Shown piece after piece: positions 8,544 through 17,151 of a DNA stretch of 64,000 nt. The notes under the pieces were generated by a model, which did not search any database, had not been told where the DNA came from, and was given only the letters and a program-made list of their open reading frames with translations. Position 1 is the stretch's first letter, and each line of letters opens with the position of its first letter. The stretch spans positions 2,418,001 to 2,482,000 of the forward strand of contig NZ_CP048106.1 of assembly GCF_010092985.1 (NCBI RefSeq), given 5' to 3'. The DNA comes from Pontibacter pudoricolor. GTDB taxonomy: Bacteria > Bacteroidota > Bacteroidia > Cytophagales > Hymenobacteraceae. The translations under genes were made by a program, and so were the position numbers.

Positions 8544-9635
8544 TTAATCCTCTTTATTTAAAATCCGGGTTTGTATCCGGATAGATTCCGTGTGGATCAG
8601 GCGGTATAGTTCGGCTACGAAGTCGGGATTCATGCCCAGTTCTTTTGCCCATTCAGGCCGGCTTCTGAATATATCTTTCCAGCGGCTTATCTGTAGTATC
8701 TGTACGTTATTTTGTTTTTTATAGTATCCTATCTGCTCTACTAATTCCATCCGCCTGGTAAGTGCTCTTAAAATCTGCTGGTCGGCTTCGTCAATCTGCA
8801 GGCGTAGTTTCTCGGCACGGTTTATAAGTTCCTGGTCATCGTAAGTGGTTTTGCGAACCTGTAGTTTTGATAAAATCTCCTTCAAACCGGCAGGCGTTAC
8901 CTGTTGTTCCGGGTCGCTGAGCGCATTGGCCGGGTCCGGGTGCGACTCCAGCATAATGCCATCGTAGCCCAAATCCAGCGCTTTTTGTGCAACAGGTAAC
9001 AGTAACTCCCGGTTGCCGGCAATGTGGCTAGGGTCAACTATAAGTGGCAAACTTCTGAACTTCGACTTAAGCTCAATCGGTATCTGCCAGAACGGCACAT
9101 TTCTATATTTTGATCTTTCATAACTGGAGAAACCACGGTGTATGGCAGCCACATCGGTAATACCCGCATTATACACACGTTCCAATGCTCCGATCCACAA
9201 AGCCAGGTCCGGGTTAACAGGGTTCTTTACCATCACAGGTACGTTGGCGCCTTTTAGGGCATCGGCAATTTCCTGCACGGCAAATGGATTTACGGTTGTG
9301 CGGGCACCAATCCACAGCACATCAATCTCCTGCTTCAGGGCTTCTTCTACGTGGCGGGCGGTGGCCACTTCGGTACTTACGCGCATGCCTAGTTCCCGCT
9401 TTACCCTACCCAGCCACTGTAACCCCTGCAAGCCAATCCCTTCAAAAGAGTTTGGCCGCGAACGTGGTTTCCAGATGCCGGCCCGGAACAGATCAACCTG
9501 CTGCTCGCGCAAAGCCAGTGCCGTCTGCATCACCTGTTCTTCGCTCTCGGCGCTGCATGGTCCGGCAATAATGATCGGTCTTGTTTGGCCACCAGTTATC
9601 TGCCTGAAAAAATTATCTTCTCCCTTAAATTCCAT
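8544..9635 (-). CDS. Bifunctional DAHP synthase / chorismate mutase (type II)
   Basis: The 363-residue protein has two domains. Residues 1 to about 265 form a KDO8P-like class I DAHP synthase, with IIIAGPCSAES at 21-31 and later KPRSRPNSFEG, MVKNPVNPD and LIVDPSHIAGNR. It condenses PEP with erythrose-4-phosphate. From about 270 to the end an AroQ-type helical chorismate mutase follows (LRLQIDEADQQILRALTRRM). It provides the first shikimate step together with the chorismate-to-prephenate step. Such fusions allow prephenate feedback on DAHP synthesis in related bacteria. It is the first gene of the minus-strand block leading to aroB and aroA. Downstream tyrosine/phenylalanine genes are not in the window. 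Confidence 0.92.
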   Translation of the reverse strand: MEFKGEDNFFRQITGGQTRPIIIAGPCSAESEEQVMQTALALREQQVDLFRAGIWKPRSRPNSFEGIGLQGLQWLGRVKRELGMRVSTEVATARHVEEALKQEIDVLWIGARTTVNPFAVQEIADALKGANVPVMVKNPVNPDLALWIGALERVYNAGITDVAAIHRGFSSYERSKYRNVPFWQIPIELKSKFRSLPLIVDPSHIAGNRELLLPVAQKALDLGYDGIMLESHPDPANALSDPEQQVTPAGLKEILSKLQVRKTTYDDQELINRAEKLRLQIDEADQQILRALTRRMELVEQIGYYKKQNNVQILQISRWKDIFRSRPEWAKELGMNPDFVAELYRLIHTESIRIQTRILNKED

Positions 9636-9773
9636 TTATGAAATATGCTTGCTGCAAAGGTAGTGCAAATTGAAAAGTAAACTATAGCTAGTCCCAGGTT
9701 TAAAAGCCCCATGCTGTGCAGGTTGTAACTATAAATCTTACACAAAACAAATGGATAACTGTAGATGATGCAC

Positions 9774-9781
9774 TATCTTTG
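9774..9781 (+). promoter_or_regulatory. -7 box of the proline dehydrogenase gene
   Basis: TATCTTTG matches TAnnTTTG and lies 21 bases before the ATG at 9803. It argues against the longer reading frame that opens at 9716, because that start would be upstream of the transcript. Confidence 0.5.
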
Positions 9782-9802
9782 CGCTTCTATACAATACAAT
9801 TT

Positions 9803-10987
9803 ATGAATCCTGTTTCAAACGTATCATTCGATAATACTGCCGTTGCATTTTCATCTAAGTCTGATACCGAGCTGTACAAAATGTACCTGCTTTTCAAGAC
9901 AATGAACAATAATACGCTGGTAAAGTTTGGCGGTAAACTTTTAAATACGGCCATTAACCTGCACCTGCCGGTTAAATTCATTATTAAGCCAACGGTGTTC
10001 AGCCATTTTTGCGGCGGCGAAACCATTGAAGAATCAGAGCGAGCCATCAAGGAACTGAGCACTTATAATATCGGAACAATACTGGACTACTCGGTAGAAG
10101 GCGAAGGCAACGAAAAGAGCTTTGATGCTACGATGAATGAGCTTTTACGAACCGTAGAGAAAGCCCGTGGCAACAAGGCAATCCCTTTTTCGGTGTTTAA
10201 AATCACTGGCCTGATCAATATAAAGCTGCTGGAGAAAGTGCAGGCCGGAATTACCTTAACAGCAGCTGAAAAAACTGCTTTTGAACGTGGCCGTGAGCGT
10301 GTAAATACCATCTGCAAAAGATGCTACGAAGCCGATGTACGCGTTTTTGTAGATGCTGAAGAAAGCTGGATTCAGGAACCTATCGATAACCTGACCTATG
10401 AAATGATGGAGCTCTATAACAAAGAGAAAGCCATTGTTTACAACACCTATCAACTATACCGCCACGACCGCCTTGCTGTGCTGAAACGCGATTATGAGAA
10501 TGCCGTGGCTAAAAACTATTACCTGGGCTGCAAACTGGTGCGTGGTGCCTACATGGAAAAAGAGGCCAAACGTGCCGCCGAAATAGGCTACGCAAATCCG
10601 ATAAACCCAAGTAAGCAGGCTACCGATGATCTGTTTAACAAAGCGCTGCAGTTTTGTGTGGAGAACATCGATCGTATTGCTTTCTGTAACGGCACGCATA
10701 ACGAGGCAAGCTGTTACCTGTTGATGGAGCTGATGGACAAACACAACATTGCCCGCAACGACGAGCGTGTATACTTTGCCCAGCTATTTGGTATGAGCGA
10801 TAACCTGTCGTATAACCTGGCCAATGCCGGTTACAATGTAGCCAAGTATGTGCCGTATGGCCCTGTAAGAGAAGTAATGCCTTACCTGCTGCGCCGCGCC
10901 AACGAAAACACCGCTATTGCCGGACAGAGCAGCCGCGAGTTTACACTCATCAGTAAAGAAATGCATCGTCGTAAAGCCACTAAATAA
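9803..10987 (+). CDS. Proline dehydrogenase
   Basis: This monofunctional FAD enzyme oxidises proline to pyrroline-5-carboxylate at the inner face of the membrane. From the ATG at 9803 it has 394 residues. I prefer this start to an upstream one at 9716 because a promoter box lies between them and the conserved family begins here. Family features are LVRGAYMEKE in the barrel, then ERVYFAQLFGMSDN, then YVPYGPVREVMPYLLRRANEN. The C-terminal arginine-rich substrate region carries GQSSREFTLISKEM. No P5C dehydrogenase is fused or adjacent. Two hairpin terminators follow. Confidence 0.92.
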   Translation: MNPVSNVSFDNTAVAFSSKSDTELYKMYLLFKTMNNNTLVKFGGKLLNTAINLHLPVKFIIKPTVFSHFCGGETIEESERAIKELSTYNIGTILDYSVEGEGNEKSFDATMNELLRTVEKARGNKAIPFSVFKITGLINIKLLEKVQAGITLTAAEKTAFERGRERVNTICKRCYEADVRVFVDAEESWIQEPIDNLTYEMMELYNKEKAIVYNTYQLYRHDRLAVLKRDYENAVAKNYYLGCKLVRGAYMEKEAKRAAEIGYANPINPSKQATDDLFNKALQFCVENIDRIAFCNGTHNEASCYLLMELMDKHNIARNDERVYFAQLFGMSDNLSYNLANAGYNVAKYVPYGPVREVMPYLLRRANENTAIAGQSSREFTLISKEMHRRKATK

Positions 10988-11002
10988 AAAAACTATAAAA
11001 AA

Positions 11003-11030
11003 TGCCTGCTACAGTTAACGGGCACTTTTT
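11003..11030 (+). terminator. Terminator after proline dehydrogenase gene
   Basis: TGCCTG and CGGGCA pair (one T-G) around a ten-base loop and are followed by CTTTTT. It lies 15 bases after the stop and is a modest hairpin. Confidence 0.6.
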
Positions 11031-11045
11031 ATAGTTGCTTTAAAA

Positions 11046-11095
11046 ATAAGAAGTCCTCTGCACCAATGTACAGAGGACTTCTTATGTGTTTTTAG
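11046..11095. terminator. Bidirectional terminator, 15-bp perfect stem
   Basis: ATAAGAAGTCCTCTG at 11046-11060 pairs perfectly with 11071-11085. T-rich tracts follow on both strands, so it can end both the proline dehydrogenase transcript and the convergent lipoprotein gene. Confidence 0.85.
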
Positions 11096-11129
11096 AACTA
11101 TAAGTGTTATCCTAAAGTTCTGAATTAAA

Positions 11130-11330
11130 TTACTGAACTACAGTAGAGTCAGTAGTAGTTGTTGTTGTAGTAGTATCTACAGTAGTACCAGTTGTATCTA
11201 CAGTAGTTTCTTCAACAGTAGTTTCTTCGATTGTAGTGTCTTCAGTTTCAGTAGTAGCTGGCTCAGTGTTGCAAGCTGTGAAAGATACAAGAGCGAAAGC
11301 TACAACGGCGAATTTGAATAAATTTTTCAT
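11130..11330 (-). CDS. Small Thr-rich lipoprotein
   Basis: From the ATG at 11330 this is a 66-residue protein with a lipoprotein signal (MKNLFKFAVVAFALVSFTAC) and the lipidated Cys at residue 20. The mature part is almost entirely Thr, Glu, Val and Asp, with runs of Thr near the end, so it is probably a flexible acidic tether rather than an enzyme. An in-frame ATG 45 bases upstream would put the signal peptide inside the protein and is rejected. It is transcribed divergently from the ECF sigma gene, and the shared spacer holds an inverted GTAACCCA repeat. Function unknown. Confidence 0.7.
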   Translation of the reverse strand: MKNLFKFAVVAFALVSFTACNTEPATTETEDTTIEETTVEETTVDTTGTTVDTTTTTTTTDSTVVQ

Positions 11331-11392
11331 TTTGTGTTTGTAATTAAGTGTTTTGGTTTCGATTTTGAAGTTCATACCAGAAAAGCACAGAG

Positions 11393-11440
11393 GTAACCCA
11401 CTACAGAGAAAAAAATTAAAAATATTTTTTACTGGGTTAC
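11393..11440. promoter_or_regulatory. Inverted GTAACCCA sites in a divergent promoter region
   Basis: GTAACCCA at 11393-11400 and TGGGTTAC at 11433-11440 are perfect inverted copies 32 bases apart. They lie between the divergent lipoprotein and sigma-factor genes. They could be an operator or paired ECF -35 elements; this is inference. Confidence 0.4.
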
Positions 11441-11474
11441 ATTAACAACAAAACAGTATTAAAATCAGAGCGGA

Positions 11475-12047
11475 ATGAAGAAAGGTTTGTATGAAACGGA
11501 TGAGGCGATCATAGAAGGGATCCGGTTCGGAGACGATCGGGCACTGGCCCACCTGTACAAACTCCACTTCCCGATGATATCTCATTTTATACTTAGCAAC
11601 AGCGGAACCGACGACGAAGCCAAAGATATTTACCAGGAAGGCGTAATTGTTTTCTATGAAAAGGTGAAGTCTGATAGCCTCGAGCTTACCTGCCAGATAA
11701 AGACGTACCTCTACTCGGTATGCCGCAGGCTCTGGTTAAAAAAGCTTGCAGAAAAAGGCCGGTTCGCTTCCAGGATGGATGATGCTGAGAATTACCTGAT
11801 GCTGGAGGACGATGTACCACAGCAGGAAGAAAATGAACGAAGATTCGGGGTGATGGAAGATGCCATGAACCAACTGGGCGAGCCCTGCAAAACACTGCTG
11901 GAAGATTACTACATCCGGATGCAGAACATGCAGGACATAACCGACCGATTTGGATATACCAACACAGACACCGCCAAAAACCAGAAATATAAATGCCTGC
12001 AGCGCCTGAAGAAACTATTCTTTACCGCTTACCAGGCCGAAGTATAG
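11475..12047 (+). CDS. RNA polymerase sigma factor, ECF-like
   Basis: The 190-residue protein has the two-domain layout of extracytoplasmic-function sigma factors. Region 2 lies at about residues 25-95 (DDEAKDIYQEGVIVFYEKV, then QIKTYLYSVCRRLWLKKL), and region 4 at about 130-185 (LGEPCKTLLEDYYIRMQNMQDITDRFGY, quoted in parts: LEDYYIRM and ITDRFGY). It would direct RNA polymerase to a small envelope-stress-type regulon. The gene is followed after 55 bases by a membrane protein that has an anti-sigma-like N-terminus and a protease domain. The pair is likely a signalling unit. Target promoters are unknown. Confidence 0.88.
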   Translation: MKKGLYETDEAIIEGIRFGDDRALAHLYKLHFPMISHFILSNSGTDDEAKDIYQEGVIVFYEKVKSDSLELTCQIKTYLYSVCRRLWLKKLAEKGRFASRMDDAENYLMLEDDVPQQEENERRFGVMEDAMNQLGEPCKTLLEDYYIRMQNMQDITDRFGYTNTDTAKNQKYKCLQRLKKLFFTAYQAEV

Positions 12048-12102
12048 TTCTGGCTTAAGATTGAAATTAATACGCCTGTGAAGGCATAAGTATAGCGCAG
12101 AG

Positions 12103-13188
12103 ATGGAATACCTGATGTACGAACAAATGGAGCGGTACCTGGCCGGTAAAATGGTTGCTGATGAAAAAGCAGCCTTTGAGGCGTTACTGCAAACTGACTT
12201 AAGGTTAGCTGAGCGATTGAAAGAGCATCGCACCCTGCTCAATACCATGCAGCAGTACGGCCAGCGCCAGGAACTCCGCAGCAAATTAAACGCCATCCAT
12301 AACAAGATGGAAATAGAAAATACGCCTGGGGTTGCAACGCCAATGTGGCAGCTGTTCTGGAAACGCCACGCGCAAACGATGGCTGTAGCTGCCAGTGTAT
12401 CGTTATTGTCCGTTTTTGGAACGTTGTGGAGTGTGCAGCAAATGAAAGAACCGGTAAAACAGCAAACAGCCCATTATGTTGAGCTTCGCCGGGAGGTAGA
12501 TAAACTGAAAAAAGCGCAGACAGCTATCATAAAAGACATCAACAATACCACCAAACCTGCTCCCCGCCCGGCAAGTGTTAGCGGTACCGGTTTTGCCCTC
12601 AGCGCTAACGGCTACTTAGTAACCAGCTCTCACGTTGTGGAAGGCGCCGATTCTATCATGATCGAGAATACATCCGGGGCAAAATACAAAGTAAGCGAAG
12701 TCTACCGCGATCAGGTGCATGACCTTTCTATACTTAAAGTAGAAGATGCCGGATTTGCAGGCTTCAGCAAACTACCTTATACCTTTAAAACAACAGAATC
12801 AGACCTTGGTGAGATGGTTTACACCTTGGGTTACCCACGCGAGGATATCGTTTTCGGCGAGGGGTCGTTAAGCTCTACTTCGGGTTTCCAGGGCGATACT
12901 ACCGCTTACCAGATATCTATTCCACTTAACCCGGGCAACAGCGGCGGCCCGCTTTTAGATGATAAAGGCAACCTGATCGGGGTAATCAGCGGCAAGCAGG
13001 CAGGCCAGGAAGGTGCAGCATTTGCCATTAAGTCGGCGTACCTGTTACAACTGATAAGTGAACTGCCTTTAGCGACCACCCTTTCTCCGGTTTCGTTGCC
13101 AAAGGCAAATACGCTGACCGGCAACACCCGCCCGCAGCAACTCAAAAAGTTAAAAGATTTTGTATTCGTGGTTAAGGTGTATAATTAA
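12103..13188 (+). CDS. Membrane-anchored trypsin-like serine protease with anti-sigma-like N-terminus
   Basis: The 361-residue protein starts with a cytoplasmic part of about 85 residues (MERYLAGKMVADEKAAFEAL, then DLRLAERLKEH). This resembles Bacteroidota anti-sigma factors but lacks zinc-binding His/Cys. One membrane helix follows (about 90-112, AVAASVSLLSVFGTLWSV), then a coiled linker. The periplasmic DegP/S1 protease domain has the triad His in TSSHVVEGAD, Asp in VHDLSILKV and Ser in NPGNSGGPL. No PDZ domain is present. Alternative starts at 12118 or 12130 are possible. Next to an ECF sigma gene, the fusion suggests that envelope protease state and sigma activity are linked. That is inference. 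Confidence 0.82.
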   Translation: MEYLMYEQMERYLAGKMVADEKAAFEALLQTDLRLAERLKEHRTLLNTMQQYGQRQELRSKLNAIHNKMEIENTPGVATPMWQLFWKRHAQTMAVAASVSLLSVFGTLWSVQQMKEPVKQQTAHYVELRREVDKLKKAQTAIIKDINNTTKPAPRPASVSGTGFALSANGYLVTSSHVVEGADSIMIENTSGAKYKVSEVYRDQVHDLSILKVEDAGFAGFSKLPYTFKTTESDLGEMVYTLGYPREDIVFGEGSLSSTSGFQGDTTAYQISIPLNPGNSGGPLLDDKGNLIGVISGKQAGQEGAAFAIKSAYLLQLISELPLATTLSPVSLPKANTLTGNTRPQQLKKLKDFVFVVKVYN

Positions 13189-13211
13189 CAGGCGAACCAG
13201 CAATATTACTT

Positions 13212-13256
13212 AGTGAAGAGCCCATACAATGCATTTTGTATGGGCTCTTCACTTTT
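13212..13256 (+). terminator. Strong terminator after the protease gene
   Basis: An 18-bp perfect stem (13212-13229 with 13235-13252) with a five-base loop is followed by TTTTC. It also rules out the fasciclin reading frame starting at 13229, inside the hairpin. Confidence 0.85.
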
Positions 13257-13336
13257 CAATTCCTAACATTTTACTCAAACTACAGTTAAAGAAGTACTGT
13301 AAACATCAGGAATCGGGATTCAAAATATGTGAGGCT

Positions 13337-13966
13337 ATGAAAAACAAGATGTTAAGTCAGGTTTCGGCTGTTATAGTTACATCGGTGCTGCTGTTGGGCT
13401 GTGCCAGTTCTGATAAGGTAGATGAGACCACGGGTACAACTATAAGCAAAACCCAGACCATGGAAGGCGATGCTGCAGAAGCCGGGCGTAGCGCCGAAAT
13501 CAACTATAACGAAATGTTTGAAGAGCTGGGCAACACCAGGCAGTTTGACATAATGGCGCTTGCAAACTCAAACCAGAACCTGACCACTTTTGTAACCCTG
13601 ACCGAAAAGGCTGAGATAACCGATGTTCTGAAATCAAAAGGACCGTTCACAGTTTTTATTCCTACAAATGCCGCCTTCCAACACCTGAGCAAAAATGAAC
13701 TGGACGAGCTTCTTGCACCTGAGAATAAGGTTAAGCTGATAAAAGTATTACAGGCCCATATTCTCCCGAATAAAGTTTACGTTACGGAGTTCAGAGACGC
13801 TCAGCGTATAAAAACAGCCGACAACAAGGTAATTAACGTGCAGGTAAGCCCTGACAAAACTGTAACTATAGGCGGCGCCAAAATTGTAAAACCTAATGTT
13901 GAAGTTTCGAATGGAGTAGTACATATTGTTGATGATGTAATTACAGCCCGCGAAATCGGCGGCTAA
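13337..13966 (+). CDS. Fasciclin-domain lipoprotein 1
   Basis: From the ATG at 13337 the 209-residue protein begins with a lipoprotein signal ending LLLGC. A short linker contains TISKTQTMEGDA. One fasciclin (FAS1) domain follows, from about residue 70 to the end. The FAS1 H1 and H2 motifs are visible as FTVFIPTNAAF and VVHIVDDVITA. FAS1 domains mediate adhesion or matrix interaction at the cell surface; the partner here is unknown. The next gene is a paralogue with the same layout, indicating a duplication. A longer frame opening at 13229 lies in the upstream terminator and is not used. Confidence 0.85.
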   Translation: MKNKMLSQVSAVIVTSVLLLGCASSDKVDETTGTTISKTQTMEGDAAEAGRSAEINYNEMFEELGNTRQFDIMALANSNQNLTTFVTLTEKAEITDVLKSKGPFTVFIPTNAAFQHLSKNELDELLAPENKVKLIKVLQAHILPNKVYVTEFRDAQRIKTADNKVINVQVSPDKTVTIGGAKIVKPNVEVSNGVVHIVDDVITAREIGG

Positions 13967-14185
13967 ACCCGTGAATACCGGGGCGTAAACTATACAATAA
14001 GCACCGGTTTAATTATCAATACAAGCTGATCTCCTTTTTCTACAGCAGCACTGCACCTAAGCCTGACGGCTACGACCACCCTTGAACGTACTAATAACTT
14101 ATTTGCTATTCAGGCAGATGATTAGTAACCCACCGGCTATAAAGCCCGGTAGAAAATGAATGTTTAATTGAATTAATGACAAACT

Positions 14186-14902
14186 ATGAAAATGACAAAA
14201 GCAACATCTTTTGCAGCCGTAATGCTCGCATCTACAGTATTTTATGGCTGTGCCAGCTCTAATGACAAAATGAATGACACAACTGCCAGTGACGTAACCA
14301 TGAGCGAGACGCAAACGATGGCAGGAGATACAGAGGATGCGGATGCGGTTGTGGTTACTGAAGAGGTAGTAGCTGTAACGCCAATCGCTACTATTCCAAT
14401 TGCAGCACTTTCTCTCGAAAATACCGAAGAGATTGGCGACATGTTCAAAAATATAGCAGATACTGAATCGCAGAATTTAATGGATCTGGCAAAACAAAGT
14501 CCTAACCTGTCAACCTTTGCGCAGTTAATGGAAACAGCCGGTCTGGCCGATGATCTTCAGGCAGATGGATCTTATACCTTATTTGCTCCTACAAACGAGG
14601 CATTCTCTAAACTATCGAAGGAGGAGTTGGAGAACTTGCTGCTGCCACAGAACAAAAATAAACTGTCTGAAATACTGATGGTACACATACTTCCAAACGA
14701 GGTAGTATCCACTTCCTTTAAAGAAACACAGCGTATTACACTCGACAATAACAGGTATATACCAATAAGCACACAAACCGGAAACCAGGTCACTATTGGG
14801 GGCGCTCACATCATCGTTCCGGATGTTGAGGCATCAAACGGTGTAATTCATGTAGTGGATAATGTGATCATGCCAGCCAATGATTCTATGAATGGCAACT
14901 AA
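14186..14902 (+). CDS. Fasciclin-domain lipoprotein 2
   Basis: The 238-residue paralogue of the preceding gene has a lipoprotein signal (lipobox VFYGC) and the shared linker motif SETQTMAGD. A Val/Ala/Glu-rich spacer follows, then one FAS1 domain with YTLFAPTNEAF and NGVIHVVDNVIMP. The spacer is about 30 residues longer than in the first copy, which would hold the domain further from the membrane. The 219-base gap to the first copy suggests separate transcripts. A strong terminator follows. Confidence 0.86.
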   Translation: MKMTKATSFAAVMLASTVFYGCASSNDKMNDTTASDVTMSETQTMAGDTEDADAVVVTEEVVAVTPIATIPIAALSLENTEEIGDMFKNIADTESQNLMDLAKQSPNLSTFAQLMETAGLADDLQADGSYTLFAPTNEAFSKLSKEELENLLLPQNKNKLSEILMVHILPNEVVSTSFKETQRITLDNNRYIPISTQTGNQVTIGGAHIIVPDVEASNGVIHVVDNVIMPANDSMNGN

Positions 14903-14922
14903 CGCTACACTATAGCTATAAA

Positions 14923-14966
14923 ACAACAAAAAGCTCTTCGGTTAAGCGAAGAGCTTTTTGTTGTTT
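14923..14966 (+). terminator. Terminator after the second fasciclin gene
   Basis: An 18-bp stem (14923-14940 with 14947-14964, core AAGCTCTTCG) with loop GTTAAG is embedded in T-rich sequence. The remaining 310 bases to the next gene hold no clear feature. Confidence 0.88.
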
Positions 14967-15278
14967 TAACAATTTGGGCTACTATAGTTTATAACTCCTC
15001 AGTTTATAACTCTGCCTTCCAATTCATAAAAAACCATAGTTGGCAGCCGGAACAACACCCCTGACACAGAGCTCTTTAGTGGCATAAGCTGTTTGTAGCA
15101 AGGTGCTTATTTCACTTAAAAACTTATTTTATGTTTTGTCAATCGTGTACTTCTAAAACACCACTGCATTGTCGAATCCGTAACTAAAAAAGACTTAGCC
15201 CGTTATTATAATCCACAGCAAAAAGGAACTTTTACCTGATGCTGCAATATAAAACTGAATAAAAAAACTAATAAAGCT

Positions 15279-15815
15279 ATGATGAACAAAACAGACAACG
15301 CGGGCATGATGACAGCCATGTTCCGTGACAGAGACAGTGCAGAGCGTGCATTTAACGAATTACGCGCACGTGGTTATGATAAAGATGATATCAATGTGGT
15401 CATGTCTGATGACGCCAGAAAGAGACACTTCAGAGGCGAAGATGCTGACGATACCACAGAATTAGGTAACAAATCTCTGGAAGGTGCCGGTGCAGGTTCT
15501 GCCATAGGTGGCACGCTTGGTGCTATAGTTGGCGCAATTGCTGCCATCGGTACATCAATAGCTATCCCGGGCTTAGGTTTGGTAGTAGCTGGTCCGTTAG
15601 CAGCTGGTCTGGCTGGTGCCGGTGCCGGTGGTTTAACCGGTGGCCTTTTAGGTGCTTTAGTTGGTGCAGGTATACCTGAAGAACGTGCTAAAGTTTACGA
15701 AACTGGTATAAAGGAAGGTAATATTGTGCTTGGCTTTAAACCCCACAGCTCAGAAGATGCCCGTTATTTTGAGGAGCATTTCCAGAAGCATCGTGGAGAG
15801 CACATATATTACTAA
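15279..15815 (+). CDS. General-stress-protein-17M-like (YflT-type) glycine-rich protein
   Basis: The 178-residue protein starts with a short alpha/beta domain (TAMFRDRDSAERAFNELRAR, then GYDKDDINVVMSDD) like that of Bacillus YflT/GSP17M. It continues with a Gly/Ala-rich hydrophobic centre (about residues 65-130) with glycine-zipper repeats that could insert in a membrane. It ends with a second short domain (AKVYETGIKEGNIVLGF). Such proteins are stress-induced in related bacteria; the molecular role is unknown. It is monocistronic, with a good terminator. Confidence 0.7.
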   Translation: MMNKTDNAGMMTAMFRDRDSAERAFNELRARGYDKDDINVVMSDDARKRHFRGEDADDTTELGNKSLEGAGAGSAIGGTLGAIVGAIAAIGTSIAIPGLGLVVAGPLAAGLAGAGAGGLTGGLLGALVGAGIPEERAKVYETGIKEGNIVLGFKPHSSEDARYFEEHFQKHRGEHIYY

Positions 15816-15840
15816 CAGTTAGTTATATAACTAATAATAG

Positions 15841-15874
15841 AAAACGCCCGGCCTGTGTCGGGCGTTTTTGTTTT
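15841..15874 (+). terminator. Terminator after the stress-protein gene
   Basis: AAACGCCCG and CGGGCGTTT form a 9-bp stem with an eight-base loop, followed by TTGTTTT. Confidence 0.87.
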
Positions 15875-16058
15875 ATACTAAAACCAAAGTTTTATAGTTA
15901 GAACATAAGTTGGTTATCCCTTATTTTTAAAAGGACTACCGGCTCAAATTCTTAAACTTTTTATCAGATTACCACAAAACTTAACTTGGCTGTTATAGAT
16001 TTCTGCTTTATATTGCAATACCCGTTTATTACAACTTTTCCTTTCAGCCCTGATACTT

Positions 16059-16463
16059 ATGTATAAACTTGAGCATATTCTTATAATAGATGACGATCAG
16101 ATCAATAACCTGTTCTCACAGATCATTCTGGAAGATGCTAATGTTTGCAACATGGTTTCGGTATGCCAAAGCACAATAGAGGCGCTGGAGTTATTACGTA
16201 GCATGAACGGTAACCCGGACGCTACTTTCCCGGATCTGATACTGCTGGATATTAACATGCCTGAGCTAGATGGGTTCGATTTTCTGGAGCGTTACCACAT
16301 GCTGGGTTACAACAACCAGTACAACACAGCCATTTCCATGTTCAGCACCTCAAACGACCCGTCGCATAAAGAACGTGTAAAGCATTTCAGCTCTGTGATT
16401 GGTTTTATCGAGAAACCACTTTCCATGGCATCGCTTCAGAACATACTGGCGCAGCAGATATAA
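16059..16463 (+). CDS. Single-domain response regulator
   Basis: The 134-residue protein is a CheY-like receiver with no output domain. It has the acidic pocket (Asp11-13 in LIIDDDQINN), the phospho-acceptor Asp64 in ILLDINMPELDGFDF, the Ser/Thr switch in SMFSTSND and the Lys119 in IGFIEKPLS. It is expected to relay phosphate from a histidine kinase by protein contact. No kinase gene is in the window, so its pathway is unknown. This receiver subtype (IDDD, with MPELDGFDFL) is common in Cytophagales. Confidence 0.92.
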   Translation: MYKLEHILIIDDDQINNLFSQIILEDANVCNMVSVCQSTIEALELLRSMNGNPDATFPDLILLDINMPELDGFDFLERYHMLGYNNQYNTAISMFSTSNDPSHKERVKHFSSVIGFIEKPLSMASLQNILAQQI

Positions 16464-16537
16464 TACCCTGGTAAACAATTTGCTATAGTTTCGTATGCAC
16501 TTAGGTAAGTACTGTATTTTACCCAAACGCATAAACT

Positions 16538-17131
16538 ATGAAACGCATTTTTACAGCCGCCTTTTTAATGGCCGTTACTACTCTAGTATCCTGCACTCCT
16601 GACAAAAAAACAGAAGAAACAGAAATTGCAGAAACAGCCTCTGATGACAAAACAGAAACTACAACTTCAGACTCTACCTTAACCGATAATAAAAAGGAGC
16701 TGCTGCAAACTATAGCCAGGCATACCAAACTGCAACAGGAAATAAGTAAACTCGCTGCCCAGAAAGCAACGACTGATGTTGTAAAACAATATGCCCGGCA
16801 AATGCAGCAACTAACTGCCACCAAGCAGACAGAATTACAGGAACTGGCGCAAACTTACAATGTAACCCTGGATACTACCCTGCAGGATGATCAGCAAAAG
16901 TACCTCACTGACTTAAACGAGAAACAGAAAGTTGATTTTGACAAAGCCTACTGGGAAAAAGTAACCGATGCACAGAAAGAAACCATAAAGGAATATGAAG
17001 ATGTGCTGAAGGACGTTACACCAGCCGATGCTACCGCTTTCGGGGTGTGGGCCCGTACTTCTGAAAAAGAACTCAGAGCACAGTACGAGGAAGCACTTAA
17101 GCTACAACTGGCATTAAAGAACCGAACCTAG
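16538..17131 (+). CDS. DUF4142-like lipoprotein
   Basis: The 197-residue protein has a lipoprotein signal (lipobox TLVSC) and a Glu/Thr-rich linker to about residue 50. The helical domain contains QEISKLAAQKATTDVVKQYA and ARQMQQLTATKQTELQELAQ. This is the ferritin-like, histidine-poor DUF4142 type of envelope protein. Function is not established for the family. An AACTATAG site lies inside the gene (16709). The gene follows the response regulator by 74 bases and could share its transcript. Confidence 0.7.
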   Translation: MKRIFTAAFLMAVTTLVSCTPDKKTEETEIAETASDDKTETTTSDSTLTDNKKELLQTIARHTKLQQEISKLAAQKATTDVVKQYARQMQQLTATKQTELQELAQTYNVTLDTTLQDDQQKYLTDLNEKQKVDFDKAYWEKVTDAQKETIKEYEDVLKDVTPADATAFGVWARTSEKELRAQYEEALKLQLALKNRT

Positions 17132-17151
17132 AACTATAGTTTCAGGCATTT

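Noticed and set aside
9716..9802. 29-codon N-terminal extension of proline dehydrogenase
   Set aside because: A -7 promoter box lies within it and the conserved protein starts at 9803.
13229..13336. 36-codon N-terminal extension of the first fasciclin lipoprotein
   Set aside because: It begins inside the upstream terminator hairpin and would bury the lipoprotein signal.
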